Of a stretch of 64,000 nt of DNA, positions 23,349 to 34,669 are shown piece by piece; the stretch's first letter is position 1; each line of letters opens with the position of its first letter. This DNA is from Chlamydoabsidia padenii (taxonomy: Eukaryota > Mucoromycota > Mucoromycetes > Mucorales > Cunninghamellaceae). Where the stretch lies: contig JAIWND010000018.1 in assembly GCA_025330725.1 (NCBI GenBank), forward strand, positions 124,001-188,000, read 5' to 3'. The translations under genes and the position numbers were made by a program. The notes beneath the pieces were generated by a model, which searched no databases, was not told the DNA's origin, and saw only the letters and a list, made by a program, of their open reading frames with translations.

Positions 23349-26138
23349 TTATGTATTACCATGCCAATCCATTCCACTAGAAGTGCCCCAGAGAGAGTCG
23401 ATGGGAGGAGTATGATCATTCTTTTGGTTTTGAGAGGTATCTGATGCGTAGTTTGACGGTACTTGGTCTTGTTGAATCTTTTTGGTAATACAGTCAATAA
23501 AAGTAATCAATTTCGTCTATAGAATTATGCAAAACAAAAAGAATAGTGTTAGTTGTATCAAGGTCACCCATCACCGCCCAGATTCTATTTTTTTTTTTTT
23601 TTTTTTTTTTTTGTCTTTTACCTCGACAAATTGATGTTCCAAATGGAGGTAATGTTTTCTAAAGGTTTGAGCTTGTTGTTTGGCTTCTTCTGCTACCGCT
23701 TCGTCTTCATTCCTGTGGTTCAAAAAGATAAATAGTAGAGCTTGAGAGAGACCATAACTAGACAGTGACCAACCCACCAGCAGTAATGAGGAGAATTTAA
23801 TGGTGTAGAATAGATGGAGGATGCTTTTTACGACATTTAAACATTCCTGAGGAGCCACCACCTTTTGCAAATTGACCTGGTCGGTGGTTAAAAGGATGGC
23901 TGGTCGTTGTGATAATAGTTGTACCGCATTATACAGAATTCGTAGTTGTCCAGCTATATATAATAAAGTGTTTAGTTTCTGATATTCCTTCTTCCGCCAT
24001 TTGATTCTTACCACCACTATTGATCTTTGCTTCCAGTTCCGCTGATATGTCTTGTCGATGTATATGATCCATTTCATTGTCGTCCAGCCATAGTGAAGAA
24101 GGTAAACTCTTTCTCCAATCATTCAACGCCTGTTTCATTTGATTCAATATTCTTTCTGGTCCCGATCCTTGATCACCAAGAGTTCGAGCACGAGGAGAGC
24201 AAATCGCACGGAGCACACCGCCAAGGATACCAGATAATTTGATGATCGAGACAAAGCTTGTGTATTTTCCATTATTCTCCAATTTCGGATACTCCAAATC
24301 ACAATCAGCATCGTTGATTGCCAATGGTCTAGCAGAATTTAAAATAGAATGTTAATGAAAAGAATGTCGATGGCAATGATTCATGTCTTACTGACCTTCC
24401 CAGAGAAGCACACACCCAGCGATCAACAACGTAAGCAGACCACCATAACCGTTCTCTAGCTTCAACGCGTTTTGTCGGTAGAGTCCATTGGGAACTGGAT
24501 CGATGCAGACCAAGATCTTGAGCCATCTTGATGGCAATACTTGTTGCCAGCCAATTTGAGCTTTTCGGGCTCCAACCATCCGCATTTGCCGAGCACAGTA
24601 AGAGGATTTGAATACATTCGATTTCGGGTTCCATAAAATCAAGTTGGTAATTTGATTCGAATTGTTGTACTATATCCCAAAAGACTGCCGCACGGTCTAT
24701 TTTGTAGGCCTGTTTTACTGGATCATCTGCTGGTAGGATTCGAATCGTCACCCGGCAGATAGTCATAAGTAATGGGGTTGATACCCCGCCATCGTCCTCC
24801 GTATTGCCCTTTCGATACTTGTCCATAAATTCTTCTTCATCCACAATAGGCAGGAAGCTGTTCATTTCTGTAAAATACCTTGATATCGCATATATATATA
24901 TAAAAGAGAGATTAGTTTACTATACATTTTATTTACATTTCATTCTACTTACAATTCTACCAGTCGATCAACCACAGGCTTTGGAGGTAGTTTCCAAGGT
25001 GTTGGTAAAGTAAGGCCACGACTGTTGATAGAAGAGGAAGGAAAACAGCCTTCCATATGATCCTTAGCACCGGGACCAATATGTAAGCGAGAAGATTTGA
25101 GTCCACTGCGAGCCACCATAACATCATCTTCATTGCCCTGTATTAGTGTCTGCGGAGTTGGTTGATCATCACCGTTGCGAAACAGTCGTTTTAGCATATA
25201 GACACCCGAAGAACTTCCTAGATAAGCATATTTCCCTTCCTTTGCGTTTTCCAATTGTTCCTTCATATGTGCATCGTGTGATTGGCGGGATTTATCGATT
25301 TGGTGGAGTCGCTTGATGACTGCAGATTGTGATTCCAACGTAGGTGTTGGTGTGGATGATGTTTGTCTGTTCGAGGGCGCAATGTTGTCTTGGCTGATCG
25401 GTACTTTGTCAATATCGCTGTTTATGTATTGTTGTATTGCTTCTGGTGAGAGGTTGCTTGAGCTTGCCATTGTCATCAGTAATTTCTCCATACGATGTAA
25501 CCGAGTTTCCAATCCTTCAACATAGCCTTTTGGTGGACCCCGTTTTTTGGCCATCTATATCAACGCCCATCCCCACAATACAGTCCATATTAGTTACTAG
25601 TATGGTTCAATTTCGTTTTAATAACATTACATGATAGTTACCTCGTCAAACACACACACTTTTTGATAGCCTCTGCAGGAAGAGCACTGATTAAATGGTA
25701 GCAAAGGATCGTAATCGCAACTATAGATACAAAAAAAATTACAAATTGATTACATTTAATAAAACATAACAAAAAAAGGGTTAAGACTGATTATCCTTAC
25801 CGGATCTTCTTCCTTCGACACAAGTCGCCTATTATAGACAAAGCCAGAGGTGTGTTAGTTGTTGAAGCAAGTATCGTTTGTGTATACTTACAGGCACGAA
25901 GTTTCCGTGTACTTGATCGTTTCAAACTTTTCGATTTCCCATTGTTGGCCTGAGAAGAAGTAGGGTATTGCTGGTGTGGTTCTTGTTGCATTTGAGGAGT
26001 TTGTAAAGGTTGGGTTGGTGGTGGAGGAGGCGGAGTGTGTTGGTGCAAATAGGATGGAATGGGTGGTAATTGTACGCTTCTGTGTAGCGAATCAGAGGAA
26101 TAAGATAAAGATGTTGGTTGAGGGTTTAAAGGTTGCAT
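23349..26138 (-). CDS. Zn2Cys6 fungal-specific transcription factor
   Basis: An intron-rich gene. Its start is MQPLNPQPT at 26138, because only a TTG lies further upstream in frame. After a Pro/Gln-rich N-terminus, three exons assemble the binuclear cluster CDLCRRKKIRCDYDPLLPF followed by CSSCRGYQKVC, which gives the six cysteines of a Gal4-type DNA-binding domain. A short coiled-coil-like linker follows (VEGLETRLHRMEKLLMTM). The middle region (FLPIVDEEEF, LGLHRSSSQW, ARERLWWSAYVVDRW) is the fungal_trans regulatory domain, running to a C-terminal helical part and the end GMDWHGNT. It acts in the nucleus, and its targets are unknown. It shares a promoter of about 240 bp with the divergent gene at 26378. 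Confidence 0.92.
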
Positions 26139-26220
26139 TTTTAAACAATTCAAAAACGAAAAGAGAAAGAAGCATACTTTTTTTTTTTTTTAAGGGCAAC
26201 TTGTTCCTTTCTCCACGTCA

Positions 26221-26232
26221 GCGGGATTTTAA
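26221..26232 (+). promoter_or_regulatory. CGGGATTTGAA box variant in a divergent promoter
   Basis: GCGGGATTTTAA, one mismatch, between the Zn2Cys6 gene (start 26138) and the gene at 26378. It is 83 and 146 bp from the two start codons. Confidence 0.5.
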
Positions 26233-26377
26233 TTTTCGGCCGGTTCATTTCCAGCCAATCAGAGAGTCTGACAACAGTAGCCATTCTTCAAGTTTCAAAT
26301 CCGACCTTTTTTCTTTTTCATTCTTTTTTTACTTTTCTTCTTCCTCTTCTTTCTCAACTTCGTTATGGTGCTCTGAA

Positions 26378-28084
26378 ATGCCACATTACAGTGAAGATTA
26401 TCCTGCAGAATACTATCCTCCGTATTCATCCTATCGTCGCCACCACTTTCAACAACCTCCCTCTGGTCAAGTTGCTCCAATGCAGTACCATTCCAGACCC
26501 AGGCGGAGGTACTCTCAATCACAAGTGTTTGATTCGATAGCACCTGACATGAACTATCCTAGCTATATTACACAACCACAGCATTATGGACAACAAGAAA
26601 GGCCAATGATGAACTATCCGGAATACTCACTGCAGCGACCACCACCTCTACGACAAACAAAAGCAACAAGGGACCCAACAGTAACATGGGAAAGATCTCG
26701 GCGGGGTGCGTACCAGTCTTATCCTCATACCTCCTTACAGCAACAACGCCAAGATCCAAAAAAGGTAAAAGCACTACTCATGAGATTTTTTTTTAGACTA
26801 CTGCTCATTTGTATATATAGATGGTAAAAGAGAGGGTCAAGAATGGATTACCTAACCTTATCTTTTTTTTTTTTTTTTTTTACTTTTGATACCATCTAGT
26901 TTCAAGATCAGCGAAATCAGTACGACAACAACAATAGGCAAAGAAGATCATCTACTGGATCAACATGGGCTTCTGGATATCCCTCTTCTTATCGAATGGA
27001 GAACAATGACAATGACTATGACGACTATGACTATAATTATAACAACGAAGACTATGGTGATGATGGTGCTGATGATTATATAAACAGCAACAATGATACA
27101 CGTAAAAGGGATGATTCCGACGATGGTGATTCTTTGAATTCATTGGAGATGCTGGCCCTGGAAAATGCGAAAAGAAACGAAAAGCCACCTGGTGGAACAC
27201 CATCTCCTTTTGATCCTGACAATCTCTCGATACCTCTTTCGGCACAAATGGAAAGTAGCAACAACAACAAAGAACAGCAACAACGGCACATAGCAACGAC
27301 GAGACCTCAATTTGAACAGGATGGGCCGCATCATCATTATCATCATCCTACTACCGACGATCCAATAATATCACCACCCATCATCTCATCAGCTGGTACA
27401 TTGACGGAAACTCTGACGAATAGCACGGGATCACAGCAACAACAAGAGCCAACAAAGAAGCGGCGATGGCCACTCTCCTATTTATTCCGAAAATCATCAA
27501 CAGGGTCCAACTTCTCAAAGACCTCCTACAATCTCTTTATGACCACACCATCACCTTCCAACTCTTTAACTTCATCCAACTCATCCGACTTTTCTCATCA
27601 TACAAACGATTCCCATCGACATATACCAACAAGGCAAAAAGAAAAGCAAAAGCAACCATCTATTGTCACCTATCAGAACAAGATGGAACCAACAGCACAA
27701 ACAGATCAGCAACAACAACGACAACTGGGGGATGCGGAAATGACGGCTTTATTGGACAATATTTGGTGTTTTAAAGCATCTCAAGTGGCTGCCCAATTGA
27801 TTTCCCCTGATAACAAAAGCAATGTATGGACCGGTTTTGATTACAAAAATCAAGAAATCCTTACCAATCACTCTATTGCCTTGATGAATGACCAAGCAAA
27901 GACGGACCCTGGACTGGAACTCTTTGATTCTCATATTCGTAAAGGCACACTCCCTTTCTTGGTGGTGATCAGTCAACAATTGGCCTATTACCCTACTTCC
28001 AACGATACCATCGACAAGATTGAAATCAAATGCTTACCAAACACAAAGGATACGGTGCTACTTCGGAAAAAGAAATTAGCATAG
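26378..28084 (+). CDS. Low-complexity protein with a conserved-looking C-terminal globular domain
   Basis: Two exons (26378-26764 and 26900-28084) encode 523 residues. Residues 1-170 are Tyr/Pro/Gln/Arg-rich. Next comes an acidic Asn/Asp/Tyr block (NDYDDYDYNYNNEDYGDDG), then Ser/Thr/Gln-rich linkers and a basic patch (KKRRWPLSYLFRK). Only the last 120 residues look folded: WCFKASQVAAQL, then NVWTGFDYKNQEIL, then LPFLVVISQQLAYYP. The Trp/Phe spacing recalls a WWE domain, but this is only an impression. The function is unknown. The start is preceded by a complete three-codon upstream ORF (ATG at 26365, TGA at 26374-26376) one base before the main ATG, so translation may be dampened. Confidence 0.72.
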
Positions 28085-28563
28085 TCCCTTATAACTTATT
28101 CCCAATCTCTCTCTCTCTTTTTTGCATGAATCATTTTACATTCCGCTCTTTTATATCATTTTTTACTGTCTTTTCTTTTTTTATTTTATTTTATTATATA
28201 AATATATATATATATTCTATAACAATAAAATATTTTTTTTTCTACATATATATGTAGTATTACAATTCTTTATCTTTTGAATAGTATACGTATGACTTTC
28301 CAGCCAATCATGATATGTTTCAATTAAAATGTCTCTCTTTTAAGGAACGGGTTCCATTGGCGGGATTTGAAATATGAATCCTCAGTGTGAGTGTGACTGA
28401 CCCATTGATATTTTTTAGATGGGATGGGGGGGGGGCATGGATTCATCTTGACCTCTTTCTTTCCGTCCTTGCCCATTTTTTCAATTCTCTCACCTACTGC
28501 ATTCCCTCCATATATTATATTTTACTCTTGACGTGTCTGTTAAAGCTTACATCATCAGCAGTC
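28085..28563. other. BRE1 upstream region
   Basis: An AT-rich 3' flank (with a TA-repeat near 28200-28215) leads into an exact box at 28360-28371 and a CT-rich leader ending at the BRE1 start. No other gene was seen. Confidence 0.5.
28360..28371 (+). promoter_or_regulatory. CGGGATTTGAA box (exact), BRE1 promoter
   Basis: Exact GCGGGATTTGAA, 192 bp upstream of the BRE1 start codon, on the coding strand. Confidence 0.6.
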
Positions 28564-31500
28564 ATGGCATCACTACCTACGGATCAATCACATAAACGCC
28601 CATTATTATCTTCACCTACACATGATGAATCTACTTCTCGCCCACCACATAAAAAAAGAATAGTTTCTTCTCGATCCACTTCACCTGGTGCTACTGACCA
28701 AAGCGATGATCAAGACGACACAGCGGATGCCTTCAAGGTAAGTAGACTATAATTATAAACACCTTTCTTCATTTAACTCAATATACTTGAATATGTATTA
28801 GGAACCTTTGGATGTTTACCGACGGGACGCTATATCAAGACAGTGGAAAGAGTATATGGTAAGTAAAATGTGGTATACTAAAAGAGATAACTTCCAGTGT
28901 CCAGAAAGAATGAATTACTAATGACTCTTTTTACTTATCTTTCTCTCTCTTGACTTTGGTAGCGATCTAGTCATCGGCTCCTGCGTCAAGTAGAGACAGT
29001 GGAAGAGAAAAAAGTGGACAGCAATCAACAACTTCAAACGTGGCAATCTCACTTCAATCAGGTAACTTGGAAAAAAAAAAAGTTGTTTTCTATGCGTAAA
29101 CGTGTTAATGCTAACTCACCTTTTAAACTGAATCTATCTAGTTAAAAACCGACTTGCAACGATTGTTGACTGACTATTCACTGGAAAGATCAAAAAATCA
29201 AACCATGGAGTACGGTAAGACATTGTCAAAATAAAAGTATACAAGTGGTGGACGATCACAAATAGTAACGTTTTATACACTATTAGATATCGAATCTATA
29301 CTTACTGATGAATGGATCAATGAATGCACCGAAAACATGAACGACTCGCTTAAACAAGGAAAGAAATCGATGGTTGTATGTGCTCCAGAACTAGACAATA
29401 TTCTCAAGACATGGTCCTCGAAACGACAGCATTTTACTGAAAACTTTGATCTTGGTTGTGGCAAGTATCACCTGCGGATTGATAAAATACACATGCTCAC
29501 ACCTTGCTAACCTGTGTTTTTTTTTTTCTTTTGTTTTATCGATAAAATCAACTAGTCGTCAACCAGGATTTGGTAAAAGATTACAAAAAGGCGCTTTCCA
29601 CGTGGCTAGAAGGACAACAATCAATCGGTGAAGCCAATCACCAATATCGCATATCAAAACTAAAGGTAAGTAAAAAAGTGATAGATATTAAATCGATCAA
29701 GGCGTAGGGAGACTGTATTGATGTTTTGTTATCAATGACCTAGTTTTTGTTACTTTGCGAAGAAGTACGACTTTTGAAACTTCGACTTGGACTGTCTGAT
29801 CAAATTCTACATGGAACCCGACGTGATTTGCTGAATATGGAAAACCGTATGGCGATGAAGGAGTCCTCTGTAAAACAAGACATAGAACCACAACATGCGT
29901 CATCACTCGACCAGGCAACCACTCCTTTATCTGCAAATGACCAAGGACAAATGGTAAGTGATAAAAGTACTCTGTCATTCCACAAAATAACAACATGTAC
30001 TAATTTCAAACAATAGCGAACGATCATGGAACATCAACAAGATCCCATTGTCCGGGCCCAGAAAACATTAGATCAACAACTACGGGAAATCGAAGTGATC
30101 AAGGAACAACGTATCAGCCTTAAACAACAAATCATGCAATTAGAACTCGATATAAAGCACATTCCAGAATCTCGTACTCATAAATCACCCATCTGCCGTC
30201 AACTCTATCATTCACGCCAATATCAACGGGATAAAGCACAACACATTGCTGGTTATGTCGACGAACTAGTTCAAGAAGTGGAAGATATGCGACGACATCG
30301 ACGACGACTGATGGATGATATGGACTCTGAACAGATGACTCATATTCAGTCTTTGGAAGAACAACTAGGGAAACTAGAATATGAACTCACAAGGATACGT
30401 GGCCAACGGGATGAACTACAATGCAAGATTGAAATGGGCAAAGCGGATAGTCAAGATGGACGACTGGCATCAGTGAAGGAATGGCAAATCGTGGCGGAGA
30501 CTAGAAAACAGCGTGCTTCTACTTTGGAAACCGAAATCACTCGATGGCTGCAAAAATGGGCTGCTCGGACTGCATCTCGCGAATTCTACCAATATATCAT
30601 AAATCTAGATCACCATGTTTTGTCACTGGATTCTGTTGCAAAGGATAAAAGGTAAGGAAGGACTTTTTAAAAAAAAGGTAAACACTGACCAATATTTCAA
30701 ACTTTACATAGGGAATTGGAGGACAAGGTGTCGAGTCTAAAACAAAGCTTCCTCTCACTTCCCGGTTGGACAAATGCAGATCAACAAGTTTTGGACGAAG
30801 AATTATCCTCTTTTGGGCAACTCAAGCTTTTGGAAACCGAACTGGAGGTATTTCAAACTACCTATGGATTCAACCCGACTCACACCATCACACATGATCA
30901 AGTCATTCAAGTATTACAGGACAGAATTGCTAAAGAACAGGCTTCTATCAATCAATCCCGCCAAAGAGTGGATGTATTACAAAGTGTAAGTATCTAATTG
31001 AAAAAAAAAAGTTTATGCACTAATGTATACATATTGACCCATTTGTAGACCGAAACTCAACTACTGGAGGAAATTGGCAACATTGCAAAGGTGTACAGCG
31101 AATTCGATGAACAGAATACGGAGAAGATCAAGACTTTAGCTTTAGCAGAAGATGATTTTATTCGGCTACAATGTGAGGTAGGTACAGATCGCTTGATTCC
31201 CACATACATTTGACTAATATACCTGTTTTAATATCATAGCGCGTGAAATACAGTCAAATCTTTACCGCCCTCAACAAATCAAAAGATGCTCATGCTATGG
31301 TAGCTGGCGCACTCACCAAACAAATCGAAAAACAAATGGCCTACATAAAGCAACTGAATGAACGGGAAAAGAATCTAACAAGCCAAATTGTAAGTAGCGA
31401 TGGTAAAAAGACAAATGAAATGGAGCCAACTTTTATCTTTTGTAGGCAAACTTGGAAAAACAACTTTCTACTGGAAAATCCGCTTCTGATATATACCAAC

Positions 31501-32054
31501 AAAAGATTTCTGAACTGAAATCTTCTGTCGACGAAGTGAAGGAAAAGGTGATCTTCTCCAAGGACAAGGTGGTGGAAGTAAGTCATGAAAGAGTAACAAA
31601 AAAACAACATAAAGTAACCATTAAACTTTTTTTTTTTTTCTGATGATTCTTGTAGATGGAAAGGTCTATTGCGGAAAAGATTCGATCTATTGAAGAAGGT
31701 GTGCACTCTCGATTACGAATAAAAGAAGATAGCGAGCTACTCAGGCGGAAGATTGAAGCAACGAACAAGGTGGAAAACCCTGCAGAAATGAAACTACGAA
31801 AAGAAAAGGAAGAATATAGGGTAAGTAAAGTGAGGAACAATGGGGATGATGAAGAGTACTAACTCTCTCTCTCTCTCTAGTCCTTACTGAATTGTAGCTC
31901 ATGTGGAACCAGATTGAAATCTCATGTATTGATGCGGTGTATGCACACTTTTTGTAAAGATTGCTTGGATATTCGTATAGAAACTAGACAACGACGGTGC
32001 CCAACTTGTAGTGAACCATTTGGAATAAATGATATGAAACAGTTTTATCTTTAA
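28564..32054 (+). CDS. BRE1: E3 ubiquitin ligase Bre1 (histone H2B ubiquitination)
   Basis: An intron-rich gene (more than ten exons) starts MASLPTDQSHKRPLLSSP and ends DMKQFYL. After a Ser/Pro-rich head with a basic PHKKRIV signal, almost the whole protein is coiled coil (for example QTLDQQLREIE-like heptads, KQQIMQLELDIKHI, LEEQLGKLEYELTRI). The last about 60 residues form a C3HC4 RING: CSSC, then CMHTFCKDCLDIRI, then CPTC. Bre1 works with the E2 Rad6 in the nucleus to mono-ubiquitinate histone H2B, promoting H3K4/K79 methylation and transcription. Placement of the RING at the extreme C-terminus is characteristic. All RING ligands are present. Early exons were joined by splice consensus and are less certain than the 3' half. 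Confidence 0.92.
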
Positions 32055-32073
32055 TTCATTACTTAATAAAGAA

Positions 32074-32107
<34 letters not shown>

Positions 32108-32518
32108 GTACTATTATCTATCTTTGTTGTTGTCTGTAATGTGGGGGACTTTATGAAGCAAGCATGATCAGGATCCATTCTGTTGATGATAGGTATCTTC
32201 ATTGTAGGGCATGAAAGCGGGCGAATAGCGGGTTTTCAATATTCAGGATCATGCATTAACTTACACAGATATTTGATATAAAATACTTATTCTAACGAAA
32301 ACGACATTGAGAGATACTTTTCTGTAAAATAGCTTAAAAGGAAGAATATATACTTTCAAAAGTAAAACTTTTTGCCATTCAGGGGGGGGGATGCGAACTA
32401 AGGGTCGAATGGGTTATGCACGATAATAGTGACCCTATTATAAGGAGTATTATCAAGTGAATCTCATAGAATCAACCATTCATCTCTCTCTCTCTTTTAT
32501 TTGTTTCTTTTACATGTC
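32055..32518. other. Rhomboid gene upstream region
   Basis: A T run of about 28 bases (32079-32106) lies downstream of BRE1. A box variant GCGGGTTTTCAA is at 32228-32239. A G8 run is near 32383, with a CT-rich leader from about 32480. No other gene was seen. Confidence 0.5.
32228..32239 (+). promoter_or_regulatory. CGGGTTTTCAA box variant
   Basis: GCGGGTTTTCAA, about 280 bp upstream of the rhomboid-like gene. The same variant recurs at 34438-34449. Confidence 0.4.
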
Positions 32519-33020
32519 ATGAAAGAACACGGAGCTAGCGACAAGAGCCCATCAGTATATTATTCATCGGCAAACCGATCTATGGACGACGAGACGGTCA
32601 TGAAAAAGGAGCCTCATTATGAAGAAGATATCCATCACTGGATGCCATCGATGTTTGCCGATTATGAACAAGAAGAAAAAGTCCTAGGCCATCCATGCCA
32701 GATTTATCAACAACATGAATTCTCAAATTGGTTCATGATTTTCAGGTCGGGGTTGACACCGTTCAGTGTGCCGCGCTGGCCGGTGGTGGCCACCTATATT
32801 CTCATGGCCATCTTATTTTTGATCATGTCTGGCGAACTTTTATCAAGTCAACAAATATCAAGCAAGTCATTTATTTTCTTTTTTGTTTTTTGATGCCTCT
32901 CTAACTTGTTTTTTTTTTTTTCATAGATGAGTTTATGGAACTAGAGCCCTTCAATGTCATGCTGGGACCTTCTATTCAGGTAACACGGTCGGCATTTGAA
33001 ATAATTCGTCAATGGATTTT

Positions 33021-33054
<34 letters not shown>

Positions 33055-34184
33055 CAATTCACCACAAAGATTCTTGTACAAAGTGGAGCACGATTTCCAC
33101 CATGTATGCGACCAACGCTAGTCATGCCACCGAACGATCGTTTTGTTTGTCTCAACACCACACTTGCCACCATGAATGCGACTTGGACAACCATCAAGAA
33201 AACAACAGGTGGCGACCATGTAACTCTGGGTATACTGGATCCTATTCCTGGTGATTCCCATCTTGTCAATTCGTCATGTTCTCTCCAAGACATTTGTGGG
33301 ATGAGTGGGTTTGCGTCCACGACCAGTCCTGATCAGTCCTTTCGGTTTTTTACTTCCTTGTTTATCCATTCTGGTATCCTTCATTATCTTATCAATGCTC
33401 TTCTCTTGTGGTTTGTTGCAATGGACTTGGAAAAGGTGATGAATCCAATACGATTTTCTGGTAGGTAACAATCTCCCCTCTTTATGGTTAATTTTTATCC
33501 TTTTTTTTTTTTTTTTCCAGCTGTTTATATCTTATCTGGGCTCTTTGGAAATGCTTTTGGTGTCAACTTTGCAAATACTTCGAATCGTAAGTCGTTGATG
33601 ATATAACCAGTGATGATAATTCATACTTTTGTGAGTCAATGTAGCATTCATGGGCTGTAATCCTGCGATCTTTGGTCTCTTTGGGTGTTGTGTTATAGAT
33701 ATTATCTTCATGTGGCGGCTTATTTGTCAACCTTCAAGGCATTTGATCAAAATCATGGTATTTGTAGGTAAGTTTTGACTTTAATTTTTGCAGGGCTCCA
33801 ATCTCTAACACTTTTTTTTGATATGCTTTTTAATGTGGGTGTATATAGTATTGGGCTTGCTTTTGGGACTATTACCAGGGTAAAAGGATAAAATGTCAAT
33901 TGGGTATAAACCTTTCCTTTGGACTAATATGTTTGTATTTTATTATTCCTATAGGGTGGATAACTTTAGTCAAGTAGGTGGTTTTATTGGTGGACTCTTC
34001 ATTGGCGTGGTATCTATGCCAGCTGTTTACTATTCAAAAAGGTATCAAATCATGATCTCATGTATTAGATTCGTCAGCATTATTGTATATATATCTCTGA
34101 CGGTCCTTCTTTGGCGTGTTTTTTATCAATCTGATGAACCTGGCAAGGTATGTTATTGTCTTTTTACGTAGTTGAAGCAACTTG

Positions 34185-34215
<31 letters not shown>

Positions 34216-34299
34216 CGCTAATGCTTACATTTACATCTATAGTTATGCCCCTTTTGTCAATACCTGTCCTGTTTGCCTATCGGTGGTTTTTGTGATTGA
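32519..34299 (+). CDS. Rhomboid-family membrane protein lacking catalytic Ser and His (pseudoprotease)
   Basis: Eight exons (32519-32861, 32927-32979, 33070-33460, 33521-33586, 33645-33767, 33849-33879, 33955-34147, 34243-34299) give 418 residues. A charged N-terminal tail precedes helix 1 (VVATYILMAILFLIM). The lumenal loop has the family signature SGARFPPCMRP with further Cys (FVCLN, CSLQDICG). The core has FFTSLFIHSGILHYLINALL. The expected catalytic GxSG is GCNPAIFG (Ser to Asn) and the helix-6 AHxGG is DNFSQVGGFIGG (His to Gln). Proteolysis is therefore unlikely, and an iRhom- or derlin-like binding role is inferred. Intron 1 uses a GC-AG boundary. The start ATG overlaps a two-codon upstream ORF (ATGTCATGA, 32514-32522). 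Confidence 0.88.
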
Positions 34300-34437
34300 T
34301 TTTATAGAATAACATTATCCCCTACTTTACCTTTCCCCCCTCCCATCATGTATTATCAATAAAACTCGTGTCTTTTAATCTTGGTCTTGGGGTTTAGTTT
34401 GATCGGCGGCGTTTTAAACCCGGTGAAGCGCATAATT

Positions 34438-34449
34438 GCGGGTTTTCAA
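34438..34449 (+). promoter_or_regulatory. CGGGTTTTCAA box variant, no assigned gene
   Basis: The same variant as at 32228. It lies between two convergent 3' ends. Confidence 0.35.
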
Positions 34450-34483
34450 TATATGTTATACACCTACAGCAAATGCAGGACGG

Positions 34484-34495
34484 ACGGGATTTGAA
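34484..34495 (+). promoter_or_regulatory. CGGGATTTGAA box, no assigned gene
   Basis: ACGGGATTTGAA, an exact 11-mer, between two convergent 3' ends and 34 bp after the previous box. Confidence 0.45.
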
Positions 34496-34669
34496 ATCTG
34501 CGTGTGAAAACACATCTACTTTTTTTATTTTTTTATCATTGGGGCAACAAAACATAATACCCAAGCACACCAACATTTGCTTGCAACTATACAACAATGA
34601 GTTTAATATTGAATCAAGTATAAAGGACAGTACGTCAAGTAAAAGTTTATTAAAAAGATTAGGCATTAA

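Larger units (their letters stand above)
34300..34669. other. Convergent intergenic region with two boxes
   Basis: The flanking genes end here from both sides, yet two boxes are present: GCGGGTTTTCAA (34438-34449) and ACGGGATTTGAA (34484-34495). A 66-codon plus-strand frame (34473-34673) overlaps the second box and has no motif. An unrecognised small transcript is possible. Confidence 0.4.
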
